A stretch of DNA of 58,231 nucleotides from Mnemiopsis leidyi (Eukaryota > Ctenophora > Tentaculata > Lobata > Bolinopsidae): NCBI GenBank assembly GCA_000226015.1, contig JH152721.1, forward strand, positions 56,897 through 115,127. Direction: 5' to 3'. Shown one piece after another: positions 22,293-34,429 of the stretch. Under the pieces are notes generated by a model. That model saw nothing but the letters and a program-made list of their open reading frames with translations, was not told where the DNA came from and did not search any database. The first letter of the stretch is position 1. Each line of letters begins with the position of its first letter. The position numbers and the translations under genes were made by a program.

Positions 22293-25200
22293 ATGTCAAA
22301 TTATCCTACTTTGACTCTGAAGAGTCATGTTGTGTCTCATTCCTCTGAAGATTACTTTGTCATACCTGAAGAGGATGCTCACTGGCTTGGAAAGATTGTA
22401 AACCGAGTTCGTCACATAATTTTGGATCCTACTATTCATGGAACAAAGTAAGTTCTTATGATATGTTTGTATTTGTATTGGTTACACAACATGTACCCAC
22501 GCTTTAACAGCTCTGTACTCAAGATGCAATCTGGACAATTCTAAATCACTTATTGGAAACCTTCCCCATTTAACCCAAATGGTGGTTTTCCAGTCATCTA
22601 GATGAGCCGACCAAAGGAGTTTGCATAGTATAGGCAAATGCCCTAAGAGAATTATGCTTTTCAATTTTCACATTTAATCAAATGAAATATAACAGAGGCC
22701 AATACTAAAATGTTATCACTTGAATCAGGGTGGGGAAAGTCGAGAAGCCTGGCCCGATAGTGTGCCCAGCATGGCACCCATCTACAAGTGACCAAATTGC
22801 TTTTGGTATGTCAGATGGAGTAGTTCAAGTGTTCATATTACCGTCCCCAAAACCCATTGTCCTAAGACATCAACACCAAAGAAATATTACGTGCCTAGCT
22901 TGGCAACCAAACTCGCTGAAGTCCTTATCAGTTGGCAGTTCCAGCGGTGTGTTTGTGTGGGAGGTATAATTCTATTTTACTCTTGGTAAATTGCTTTTCG
23001 AGTTTTAGGCCTTTTTATTAATGCAAGTATATGTTGTGTTTGTATTTTAGTTTGAATTTCTTCACTAGAATTTGAGAGCATGTCAAATTTTTCAACATTA
23101 AAAATATAATAATTAAGTAATGAATACAGTACATACAGGTGATTGTACTGGACCATTGCAGGTGATATCTCAGAAAGGTTCCAACATGCCATCCCGGACA
23201 ACCCTACACAACACATCCCACCCAGTTACCTCCCTCTCTTACACCCCTGATGGTAGACAGTGTCTGGTTACAACGACCTCCAGCTTACTCCTCTTGGATT
23301 GTGTGTCAGGTAGTGAACCAGCTTGGCTCAGATCTGTCTCTCATCCTGGATTTGTTCTCATGTCTCCCGAGTATTGCTTTTCTCTTCTGGCCGAAGGACA
23401 GAGGTAAATACAGACCACTGACGATGTTACATGTATAAGCAACTTATAGATACTTCAAATAGTTTCAATAAAAGGTTACTAATTTGGGTGATTGGTAAAA
23501 CTTTATCGTGATCTTTATTTCTTGATTCTGATTCAGGTTTCACATACTCCGTGGAATAACTGAGAGTAAAGACTCCTACACCAGACTTTCCTCTCCGATC
23601 AAGTGTGCAGTATGGTCTCCTACAGCCTCCCATCTTTTCTTTGTCATGACAGGCTCCAGTCTGGTCCTTACATTGGAAATATTTAATCCTAGAGAAGTTT
23701 ACAGCAAGATTGCAGCTGAAACAGAAATACTGATTGATCTCAACAAAACTATGCTGTACAATGAGGTACGCATTTTTTTGAAACAAATAAAATATTTAAT
23801 TTTTAGCAATATCTGTATAAGGAATATAATTTTAGTAATTGAATAAAACGATTATTCAATATCTAAATATTACGCAGGCTGACGTTATCAAACCGGTTAA
23901 TAACGGTTAGTATTCTTTGGCAATTCGCCACATATTTCCCTGGCAGCAACATCTTACATCTAGAATTGTATTATCTAATTGATTTATGTGCTGAAATTAA
24001 TCATATCCATATGATATTGTTTCTCTGCGGCAGTACAAGTGCACTTGTTTATCTACAAGTCAGTGCTAGGCAAAACTTTGAAACTGTTCTAGCCAGACTC
24101 AATGATGTAGGGATATGTGTGTTAGGGACATGTGGCTAACACTATCTAGTACTTTTCCAAATATCTATCAAGAGTCCCTAAAAGTTGTCTGCTCACGAAA
24201 CTGGTGAAATTCAAACTCTTTAAACTCGCCAGGAGGAGAGTTGGGAAATAGAAGACATGAGTATGGACGACACCGGACAAAAGCTAGCTCTTTTAGCACG
24301 TGACAAGATCACCGGCACTGCCAAAGTGTTTACATTCGGGATAACTCTGCGTCCTACTGCTGTTTTCGAGTCAGATATTCTGGGAGAGAACCTTAACCCT
24401 ACTTGTGTCCGTTATCAACGCAATAAGAAACAGGTTCGTGCCAGGATCTATGAGACTTCTTTACCAGTGCTTACCTTTTTTTATCAGGATTATCTGTGAT
24501 TACATTCTTATCTGAAATTTATTGTATATTGTAATTATTGTATAGCTGTGTGACTTGGTATATAAAATTTAGAACACCACTGCCATATAAATTGAAATCG
24601 GTCATGGTCATAGTAATCCAGTGGCGAACAACCGAAGGCATTGTCATTGTGACCCTTAGTATCATTATGACACTGAGCTAAACATTATTTATTGGGCCGC
24701 TGTTCGACTTTTCTGAAGATTAAGTAGTAACGTTGTATTTATAATTTAGGTAGTTATTATGAAGAAATATATAGTACCGTTATCCAGCATTGAGTGCAGT
24801 GTTTAGAGTGTGTTCAACTGACATTGCTGGTTTTACTTTTGGATTTTTAAAAGTTAATTAATATTCACTCATATTTAATTCGAAATGACAATTTTGGTTA
24901 ACACATACCTTAGGCAGTCGTTATATGAGCTCTTTCAAAATCATGTATACTGATTTTTATTCTTGGATCGTCACCTCCCGATTCATTAAGAAAAAAGAGG
25001 AAGTGCTAGGCCGTTTAAAATTGAAAGACAAAAGAATTATTTGATTTTGATATGATTAGCGATGAAAAACTGATAACAAATGAATTTAAATGAAACGTGA
25101 TCCAAATTATATGAAATATCCCTTATCAAGTTAAAATTGTGATACCCCTGGTCTTAAACTCTGGTGAACGGATGAAAAAGTTTTACAACTTCATTCTTCT

Positions 25201-25340
25201 GCTCCCTAAAAGTATTTGTGCATGATCATGTCACCCACTGCAACTTCCCAATTTCTTTTATATTTCAGGGGTCGCTACTTTGTATTTGTTGTGAAAACGG
25301 AGATGTAAAATTCGTTCCAGATGTGACAACTCCCTCTTGA
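22293..25340 (+). CDS. AAAS: Aladin, nuclear pore WD-repeat protein
   Basis: Coding exons 22293-22447, 22729-22963, 23162-23403, 23537-23765, 24233-24433 and 25269-25340 give 377 residues. Aladin-like WD blocks are CPAWHPSTSDQIAFGMSDGV, RNITCLAWQPNSLKSLSVG, PVTSLSYTPDGRQCLVTT, CAVWSPTASHLFFVM and DMSMDDTGQKLALLARD. The last exon encodes ICCENGDVKFVP. Aladin sits on the cytoplasmic face of the nuclear pore and is held by NDC1; loss in humans causes triple-A syndrome. The protein lacks most of the roughly 140-residue N-terminal region preceding the propeller in vertebrates. An upstream exon at 21780-21825 would add about 21 residues. Intron 1 contains a family F repeat. Confidence 0.88.
22482..22665 (+). 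repeat. Dispersed repeat family F, diverged copy in AAAS intron
   Basis: It shares ggttacac..atgtaccca at its start and gcatagtataggcaaatgccct near its end with the copies at 35340 and 44692. The middle has diverged. It lies wholly within the intron 22448-22728. Confidence 0.65.
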
Positions 25341-26057
25341 CGACCCCTCCTCAGTAAAGGCTAGACGTGTTCACGCTGGCCATTCCTTGATTTAGTGGAT
25401 TCTTGTATTAGTGGATTCAAGTGTGTGAAGTTGGTGACGCTATAGAGTTTTCTCTAAATTCCATTCACTGTGATAATGGAAACATGATTGTTAAATTAAG
25501 AGAAAGTTTAAACTTGATTTATATTAGTGGTTTGACATTTATAATGTTGGTGGATTAGGTTACGATCTAACTTGCATATCTATATGTTTCGGGAAAATGT
25601 TGATGTTGTACACTTATGGTGGAATGTTTTTTAAATTTATTTTCCAACATTTTTGGGTATTTTTAAATGATTACGAACTGGAATGCAAATTTGACATCAA
25701 ATTTATGGAAGTTTGATGAAGTTTCTCGCTTAACAATACTTGCATTGTTGTATACGGATTTGTAAATTTCACCTAAAATGAACGCATTTTCTTGTCGTCT
25801 GTACTCTTCGTGATGAATGTTTGGCTTCATTTCATCAACTTAAATAACCTGCCATTGTATTATATATATTCTATCGGGTTTCCCACAATCAAAATTACTA
25901 GAGCCACACTGTTTAATGTTTAATGCCATGTCCACGTCAACAAGGGATTTTGCTTCGTTGCCTACTCATAATATAATCACTTGTACATAACATAGGTTTA
26001 CACTTACGGCTTAGACTCATAAAAATTTTACTCACTGAAATCTCATTTCAGTTGAGG
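25341..26057 (+). other. AAAS-BTB intergenic region with candidate acceptor
   Basis: A gap of 717 bp with no open frame. A strong acceptor-like ctcatttcag ends at 26051, leaving ttgagg before the ATG at 26058. Confidence 0.5.
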
Positions 26058-27716
26058 ATGGCCCCAAAAGTGTGTGTCCCTGCAGATTTCGGAAAGCACC
26101 ACATCGGAGCTCCAAGTCATGGTAACTTGACATTTACACTCCAAGAAGGAGTAAAGATAAAAGCTAACTCAATCATACTCTCCCTTAACAGTCCAGTTAT
26201 AGAGGAATTGACAACTAACCTCCACCAGACTTCACTAGAAGCTGAGGACTTCAGTAAAGAAGCAGTGGACTGTTTTATTGAGGCTTCTTATACTGGTGAG
26301 GTTGAGGCTTTGAGCCGGGAAAATTTCAGGGAGGTCAACAAAATGAGTGCTGTTTTTAAAGTAAACTGGCTCGTTGCTAGATGTAAAGAGTATTTTGTGT
26401 CATGTCTCAGTGACATAAACAATGGGAGTAGCTACTCTGACGTCGTCTTCGTTGTTGAAGAGGCTATTTATGTCATGTCTGCTTTGAAAAGTAAAGAATT
26501 TTACAACTTGGTTGTCAAAAAAATCATCAGTTTGGATTATTTGGCAAAAGATGCGTTCATTTCTGATTATTTATCCGATCTTTCTGCATCTACTTATAAG
26601 CAGATTGACTTCTGTATAGAAATTGTCGCTGCCGAAGTCCATATTCTCGTTGAATTATTGACGAACCATCTTGAACAAGAAGATGGTGCATGCTTCAATC
26701 AAAGCAGCAGATATCTTTTCAAGAATTTAGATATTGGCATTTGTTACGAAAATTCACCTGAAATTTACAAAAAGCTCCTTAAAGTTCTTGAAGATTTGGA
26801 CGATATAGAGAAAGACGACTATATCCTTGTTCTAGAAAAACTCGAAAAAGCAACTGCCCACAGTAAATGTGTAACACTGGGAGCAACAAAACCAGGCACA
26901 TCGACATCTACTCAGTGTGATATGTATGATTTGAAAACATTCACGTTAGCATCCTTCTCCCAGTACTTGGTCCCTGCCCGACTAGATGATGTTATTGAGA
27001 TGCTTGCTGCTACTGGAGTTGTTGACAATTTGTACCAACTGATTGATGGTGTCTGGTTGAGATTGTGCCAATGTCGTAAAGATGTTGTTAATGGCTCTGT
27101 CATTCAGAAAATAGTTGGAATAAAAAGAATCAAGGGCTGGAAACCAATCAATTATGACTATTTAGATAAGCTTTTGGTTCCACAAAACGCTACCAGTTGT
27201 TTAAATTTCAAATATTTGCTAAAAAGTAGTGATAGCCTTGTTATAAAAAATACAGCAATATCGTGGGGCTCGACAAATCAGCTGTATGGGGGCGATTTTG
27301 TTGAAGATATATACAAAAGTGACAAAGATTTCTTGTTTAAGATCAATAACCCTGCATTATCTGGTGTACGATTCATTTTGTCGATAACCTCTATGAAAAA
27401 CGAAGACCCCGACTCTTTTAGCATCAAATGGACCATATTTTCTAAAACTAATGCTGCCTATCCCACCGATCTCCAACTGCACTTCGCATTGGAAAGGTGG
27501 AACGGCTTTTCCTGGACTTTATTTCCCATTTCATGGTCCGGGAAGCCAACTTGCGATCAGACAAAAAGACATTGGGCGTGGGGCTACATTTACTCCAAAT
27601 CTTATCCTGACAGACTAATAAAGTTAATGAAAGAGAAAGATAGACTTTTACTTTCGGAATCGAAGGCTTACATCTGCCATGAGTACAGATATCGTTTTGT
27701 AGCCTTTGTTGTGTGA
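26058..27716 (+). CDS. Intronless BTB-domain protein of unknown function
   Basis: One 552-residue open frame without introns. Residues about 22-115 look like a divergent BTB/POZ fold: HGNLTFTLQEGVKIKANSII, then SPVIEELT, FSKEAVDCFIEASYTGEVE and NWLVARCKEYF. The order matches the A1-B-A2-A3-B3-A4-A5 BTB core with the usual Y-T-G-x-V strand. No Kelch repeats, MATH domain or zinc fingers are seen. The C-terminal 170 residues are rich in aromatic residues and strand-forming patterns (AISWGSTNQLYGGDF, FSWTLFPISWSGK, YRYRFVAFVV) and may form a beta domain I do not recognise. BTB proteins often recruit CUL3, but nothing here proves that. The complete absence of introns suggests retroposition or a lineage-specific expansion. 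Confidence 0.75.
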   Translation: MAPKVCVPADFGKHHIGAPSHGNLTFTLQEGVKIKANSIILSLNSPVIEELTTNLHQTSLEAEDFSKEAVDCFIEASYTGEVEALSRENFREVNKMSAVFKVNWLVARCKEYFVSCLSDINNGSSYSDVVFVVEEAIYVMSALKSKEFYNLVVKKIISLDYLAKDAFISDYLSDLSASTYKQIDFCIEIVAAEVHILVELLTNHLEQEDGACFNQSSRYLFKNLDIGICYENSPEIYKKLLKVLEDLDDIEKDDYILVLEKLEKATAHSKCVTLGATKPGTSTSTQCDMYDLKTFTLASFSQYLVPARLDDVIEMLAATGVVDNLYQLIDGVWLRLCQCRKDVVNGSVIQKIVGIKRIKGWKPINYDYLDKLLVPQNATSCLNFKYLLKSSDSLVIKNTAISWGSTNQLYGGDFVEDIYKSDKDFLFKINNPALSGVRFILSITSMKNEDPDSFSIKWTIFSKTNAAYPTDLQLHFALERWNGFSWTLFPISWSGKPTCDQTKRHWAWGYIYSKSYPDRLIKLMKEKDRLLLSESKAYICHEYRYRFVAFVV

Positions 27717-28488
27717 TTTGAGTATATCAAAAAATAAGTCTCTTTGAAGTACCAAAAAGTATTTGAAAAGTAACGAATCTTTTAGATGTGTGCTTAGCTA
27801 CGTTGTAGCTTTTATGGTGTAGCTAGCTTCCTTGTGATAGCTCAAAAGCATCATGTACAGTGTGTCATTACTTAAATTTGTTAAGATTAGTATTAATACC
27901 AAGCTGGTTTTTTTTAACTATTTATTGTGTCTACTACATTATTATGTCAAATTTACCCTAACCAAACATGTGATATTATATATCCAATATCGATGATATT
28001 TCTTGTTTAACGAGAGTTGTTTTTATATTTTATGATGTTTAAAATTATGATATGTTTTAAAGATTTAGTTTAGTGCAGTTAAGGGAAGTAAATTATTTAT
28101 TAAATTTTGATTTAGAATATATATAGTTCTCTGGGCTTGCGCTTTTTTCGTATTTTGTTTTTACTTTGTTTCTTAGAGTTTTGAAGTATTTGAGTACGTA
28201 TTTGAGTACGTATTTGAGTACGTATTTGAAATAAAATTGTACACATTTGTTAATGATAGATTTTCAAAATTAATATTTAATTTAACTTGTTTACATGTGC
28301 GATTCAAGTAATCTAAGAAATGCAAAATCCTGCTCCAAATTCAGTCAATTATTTTATGTGGGATTGTATCAAAAATAAGATAAGTCACTAAAACATCTCT
28401 CCGAAAGTTTCGTCCTTGATCTGTTAGCCTTGTCAAAACAACTAATACTAACCCCAGAGTTACTAACTCACCATAATGCAATATAGTT
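27717..28488 (+). other. BTB-mitoferrin intergenic region with candidate acceptor
   Basis: A gap of 772 bp. Three and a half copies of tatttgagtacg at 28187-28230 run directly into AATAAA (28230-28235), a plausible BTB polyadenylation signal. Before mitoferrin, tactaac at 28461-28467 is a perfect branch-point consensus, and an AG at 28485-28486 lies two bases before the ATG. Confidence 0.5.
28187..28230. repeat. 12-bp tandem repeat before a poly(A) signal
   Basis: Three complete copies of tatttgagtacg plus a partial fourth, ending in AATAAA. Confidence 0.85.
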
Positions 28489-31400
28489 ATGGCAGTGCAG
28501 CGAGTATCCATGTCCTTGACACCGGAGAACATACAACTACACGCAGCAGCAGACAGGGCCGTTACTATAGAGAACAGGACAGAACATTCCACCCAACATT
28601 CCTCACATTCCACTCCCAAACACTTTCAGATGTTAGACTCCGTCCACGGCTTCATAGGTAAGATCTCGTTTAGACCGGATAGGGTACGTCAACTCTCACT
28701 AAACCAAGTTTTGGGTGCTCAATAGGTTTTTTGTCAAAATCCATTTTTACTTTGATTAAATTCCTGGGCTATAGTTTTGATTTTAATCATAATCAAGTTT
28801 ACGGTTAGGATTACCTCGTCCACTCAGCTTTGACATGGCTTACCAGTAACCATTCAACTAATCATAGTTTCTAGGGATAAGCATGAACCATTCACCGAAA
28901 TGATTTAAATGTTTAAAAGTTGAAACTTCTTATCTCAAATCTTCATAACGTAAAATATGAAAGTCTTATCTTTCGTTTTGTTTCAAAACGTCCACTATTT
29001 ATACAATCTGCACATATAAGAGCGCCGGGTTACTTTTTTAATTACATAACGAATTTTAGGTGCAGTTTACGTTTACTGCTCACGTATGTGCACTCTGTCT
29101 AATATAAATTTGTCAACGGTATTTTTTGGGAGGCGTCTCAAATTTTAGAAGATTTTAAACCTCATTCCTCAATTTTATTTGCCCTGCTTTATTTCTCGGT
29201 AGTGAAATCCCCTACTTGCTCCTGAGTCCAATGAAAATGGATTAACCCTAGAAATAAAGGTAGGAGTACTATACTTAGAGAAATGGGGTTTGAATATTGA
29301 GACGCCTCCCCAGGAAAACGATTCTCTATAACGTATACTACTTAGTACCCATTGTACTGTGTACACTGTGCATCTCACCTCATATTGTACACAAAATGTA
29401 CACTACAGTATATACAACACATGTACACGGTACCTATTTCCAAACTACTGTGTATCCAAGCAACACATGCATACATGTCTACTATACACTTTATTATACG
29501 GCACCTATTCCACAGAGAAGTTTGTCGAAGCGGACGAGTACGAGGATCTGCCGACAGAGAACAGCATGGTACACGTAGCAGCGGGCTGTACTGCTGGGAT
29601 AGCAGAACACTGTGCTATGTACCCTGTAGATCTGGTCAAGGTAAATATTGTACGTTTCTTTAGAAGTGTGTGTGTGTTTGATGTACACGCAGCAGTTTTT
29701 GAAGTGTACAACCTTCACGAGCTAGCAAGTTAAAGCTACATAGTATAAGTACATAAACATTACACACACAAACTCACTTTCATTTGCCAGTCAAACTGAG
29801 TCAGACTACTCCACTTACACTCTAACCTATAATTGGTGGTATAACTGTGACTGACCACAACTACGTTGCGATATCTATGTTACGATATGATACTGATAGA
29901 ATTTATACTTCTTGAACAAAAAGGACAAATGGCCAGTGGGTTTCTGTAATTTCATTATCTTAACCAAGCTCTCACTCGAGTACAGTACTTAAATATTCCG
30001 CACACTTTCAGACCCGCATGATGGCCGTCAATGCGCCGTTAGAACTCCGCTACACTTCCATGTTAAGCGCGTTCCGCTCTATCGTAACCACAGAAGGAGT
30101 AAGGAGCTTGTGGCGCGGCATGCCCGTGGTCTTCACGTGCGCAGGACCTGCCCACGGAGCTTACTTCGCAGCTTACGAGGCGGTGAAGAGACAAACCGGA
30201 GCCAGACTAGGAAGAGATAATCCTATCGGTCACAGTAAGTGTCACGTGTTTTTCATTGGAATTTTCTCTTTTAGTTTACAAAATGATATACCTCATATAC
30301 TCTATAAATCATACAACATAATCTTCTCTTTTAGTTTTCAAAATGATTTACCTTATATACTCTATAAATCATACAACATAACTTTCGAATTTCAGTGATT
30401 GCTGGGGCCGGAGCTTCTCTTGTACACGATGCAGTTATGACCCCTGTTGACGGTAATTCACTAAAGTAGTTTTGTAGATAGATAATTGCAGTCAGTTTTG
30501 TGTTTATAGTAGTTGGAGAGCCAATAGGCTTGAATAGTCTACCGCTATTTTGATATATGGCTACTTAGATATAACCAATATAACTAATATTCGAATGGCT
30601 GGCAACTTTGCTGTCATTCTAAAATTATCGGTTGGCTGCCATCCTGGTATTCAGATCAAGAAATAAAGCCGCAGGTTTTTAGTCTATACATTTGAGTTTG
30701 ACGAGTAAAGTCCTTAGTGGATCTTTAGTGACATAAGTATCTACTGCCGCCTTTATGTCATGATATTGGCTGGGGAGTTAACTTAGTTTTCTTGTCCGAG
30801 CCAGCAGCAACACAGCCATCCGTAATTGACTCGAAACAGATATGAATTAGTTTGAGATGGTGTCTGGTTACATGCATGAATGATAAAATGTTTTGGAAAT
30901 GATAGGCAACAATGAATAATGAACAACACCTTAAGGAACTTAAACTTTAATGCGTCATTGGACTTTGGGTGGGACTGGCAAATTCGGTCATGCCCGCACA
31001 AACGTTCTTCAGATTTACGAATATTCTTGATATTTTCCCACGAAAATTTCGGCTCGTGCGCCGCGCCGCGCGCCTAACGTAAGTCGATCTTATATATATA
31101 TCGTTAATAGTACGTACAAGCCATCCTAACTTATGCAAAATCTGCATATAGTTTAGATGATGCATGTAGTTTAGATGATGCATGTAGATAAGTGATTAGC
31201 CATGAAGTGATTAAGAATCATGACAGAATCTAAATGTCAAAATTTCTGGTTAGACCTTGCTTGCCTAACTCCGTTCTTGAAACAAGTTTCCCGATTACAC
31301 ATTCTCATCTCAGCTGTCAAGCAGAGGATGCAGAAGTTTAAATCATCGTACCAGTCCAGCTGGCATTGTTCCAAGTCTATGTGGAAGGAGGAAGGTGTAC

Positions 31401-32114
31401 GGTCGTTTTACAGATCGTACGGTACGCAAATCTGCATGAACATTCCACAGCAGTGCGTCCACTTCATGGCGTACGAGCGATTGAAGCGCTATCTCAACCC
31501 AGATAACGAGTACAGGTAATGCAAACGACTTATAATGGCAACTGCCTCAAACCGTACTTATCTACTGGCGCTTATTTGACAATTTTTTACAAACCCTTGT
31601 ACCGTCCTTTCCCGAGCTTCTCCCGAGATCAACATAAAACATTTCAAATCTTTCAGACCGATGATACACATAGTTAGCGGAGGCCTGGCTGGTGGGTTGG
31701 CGGCAGCACTTACTACTCCATTCGACGTCTGTAAAACACTACTCAACACCCAACCCACGGTGAGGGATTTGCCAATTTTCGTTCTTTTTAACTTGCTCTA
31801 AATCAGTGATTTTCTGGCCTTCTTATTACCTGGCTCCTTACTGCTCTACTCGAATCTCAAAGCGAGAAAAAAAAACTCTTTATCTATTCTATCTTACTGT
31901 ACCTATTGTGGAATAATCCCATCTATTTCAGATGTCCGATTCCAAGCAACCTGCGGTGAGAGGAATTTCGAACGGACTGATAACAATTTACCGTATGGCT
32001 GGACTCAGTGGTTTTTACAAGGGTTGGGCACCTAGAATGTTAACCATAGCCCCATCAACTGCTATATGTTGGTGGATATACGAAATGTTTAAGTATAGTC
32101 TGTCCGATAATTGA
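28489..32114 (+). CDS. SLC25A37: Mitoferrin, mitochondrial iron carrier
   Basis: Seven exons, 28489-28657, 29516-29640, 30012-30234, 30396-30452, 31314-31515, 31657-31759 and 31932-32114, give 353 residues. The three carrier signature motifs are PVDLVK (exon 2), PVDAVK (formed across exons 4 and 5) and PFDVCK (exon 6). Mitoferrin-type context includes [49 protein letters not shown] and [20 protein letters not shown]. Mitoferrins import ferrous iron across the inner mitochondrial membrane for haem and Fe-S synthesis. SLC25A28 and SLC25A37 are vertebrate duplicates, so the single gene is co-orthologous. A 58-base direct duplication fills much of intron 3 (30270-30385). Confidence 0.93.
30270..30385 (+). 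repeat. Tandem duplication in mitoferrin intron 3
   Basis: The segment cttttagtttacaaaatgat...catacaacataa at about 30268-30321 is repeated at about 30328-30381 with few differences. It lies inside the intron and has no coding effect. Confidence 0.75.
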
Positions 32115-34429
32115 TATTTTAACAATACTTATATGTTTACTGAGATTTTTTGTAGATTTTGTAGTATTTGAAGTATGTAGTTAGGAATTTCTGGTTTAGT
32201 ATATCAAGGTTCAGGGTCTGTCTTCATGGTCATTTCAGTGAACTTGTCACGATGCCGGGTCCTGCACCAGGCTCCCAAGCAATTATCTTATATTGTAGTG
32301 TTACTACTGTTATCGTAGTTTGTATGATTTAATTTATGAGTCGATGAATTGCTGGGAAATTTTTTAAATCATCTCCTGGCCTGCTGAGTATTCCTTAAAA
32401 ATTAAATGTATCCCTTCTGCATTTGTATACCACGATCTTGTAATTTTAACCACTCACTTTAAATTTTAAACTCGCATACCTGAAATTTTTCGTATCCTCA
32501 TTTTTGCAACCAAGGGTTTATTTTTGGTTTGCCTTCCCAGCAATTCTGATCTACATATTACAGATGTTTGAATCGCGAGATAATCTCTTGCTAGAACGAT
32601 CGAACTAGGTTTTTCTCAGATAGGAATGGATGTTTCCACTCCAGCAGCACAAAAATGAACGAATGTCGGACTTTTATAGGAATTGCTAGAGATTATCTCT
32701 AATGTACCATGTACATAAACACACGAACTACTAGGAAAAACTAGCTGTTTGGTCAAATGTTGGCTGATGTTAGATGTTTTACACCAATTGGCGTTCTGCT
32801 AGTTCCAGAGTGTACTGCAACCCAAAATGCGAAAAGCACTTGACAATTTAAGTCAACTATAAAGTATCTTCTTTTTTTCGTAGTGTTATAAATGTTAGTT
32901 CTTGTACAGGTGCTTTTTGCATGTAAAACATATGACAGGATATAGTCAGCGGAAGCGAAATCACGGTGAGTATCTCAATTCACATGAATTTCGAGTCTAA
33001 TTTACTTGCTTCAGTTCTTCACTAATAGTAGAAACTATTGCTAGGAATTGAAAGTCAAACCGTCGTGATTTTGTTTAACAGTAAGGGAAAATTAATTTGG
33101 AATTTTTATATCGATATTTATTGATGTGAGATGAATTGTTGAGATTAAGTAATGAGTATGTGTTCTATCTGGAAGATAATTTTTGTAGTCAGACCAAACA
33201 GTCGATGACACCGTATCGGATAAAGTCAGTGTTTCAGTGAGAGAACATTCTAATCACACTTGAAAATCACCGTTTTCCTGACGATGTCAATCGACTGTCA
33301 ACAAGTGTATGAGGATTGATCTTATTGACGGAGAAGAATTTTGTAATCTTTTAATAGATTTATGCATTGACCGTGACCAATTAGTGCATAGTAACATCAA
33401 CCAGTGCATTGAGTTAAGTTTTTGAGAGATTAGAGTCACCTAGGTGTTTATATTCTAGTAGATATAACTAAGTAATTACCGCTGCGTGTAATAAAAGATA
33501 CTGCCAGTTCATGACATAAGTTTAGGTACAACAGGGGGTATGTCCTGTACGTTGTTCTAGGGAATATAACAACCAACCCAAACAGTGTTTTTACCCCCTC
33601 AAAATACCTACTTGTTAGTGAACACCGGAAGATTTGGAAGTCGATTCCTGAAACCACGTTTGTCACCAAGTTGGGTTCAGAGGTATGCACGGCTTGATCT
33701 TCCACGTTTCCTGGTATTCGAGCCATTGTTCCGAACACTGGAATTTGCTGCTACCAGTTTGCTTTTGAAAGATGAATCAGCAACATCAGATTTGTCTAAC
33801 TTTGGGAATATAAGACTGGTATTTTAATTTTTAGAATGCTGGTCTTCCAGAACAATCGTTGAAATGCTGTTCTGTTTGTAAATATTTCCATTTACATCAG
33901 GGTTCTGATGATTTCGATAAACTAAATATTCGGTATCATTTGTTGAATCCAGGTAGAAAATACTCAGAATTTACTGAAAAATGAACAAAACCGTTTTACG
34001 TATCACAAGAACCATCATATATAAATCACAATGAAATATATGCGTAATTATGCATACAATGCACCACATAAATATGCCTTAGAACAACTGTACATATCCG
34101 CCTACAATTGGTAAATACACTGCAGTGTTCGGATATTTACACTATCAAATTTTACACACTTCTGGTTCAAAATTACTTGAAAGTTGAAAAATTCCCAAAA
34201 TTAGATTGCGAAATACGATCTAGTAGAAATTACTATTTCAATTTTGGTTAATTCAATTGAAAAAATCGTTAGTATATATGTAGTACGTTTCAAACATCTT
34301 CATTATTTCAGTTGTAAATTCAAGTCTGTTTCAATAAAAAGTACGTGCTATCACGTAACACAGCTCCAGCAAAAATTATTAAAACTCTACAGAAAAGTCC
34401 TACGATATGGTACTGATGGGTAACCTAGT
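32115..34429. other. Convergent intergenic region, nothing recognised
   Basis: Between the 3' ends of mitoferrin (plus) and SEC31 (minus). No conserved open frame, tRNA, or copy of the repeat families seen elsewhere was found. It is the cleanest non-coding block in the window. Confidence 0.5.
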
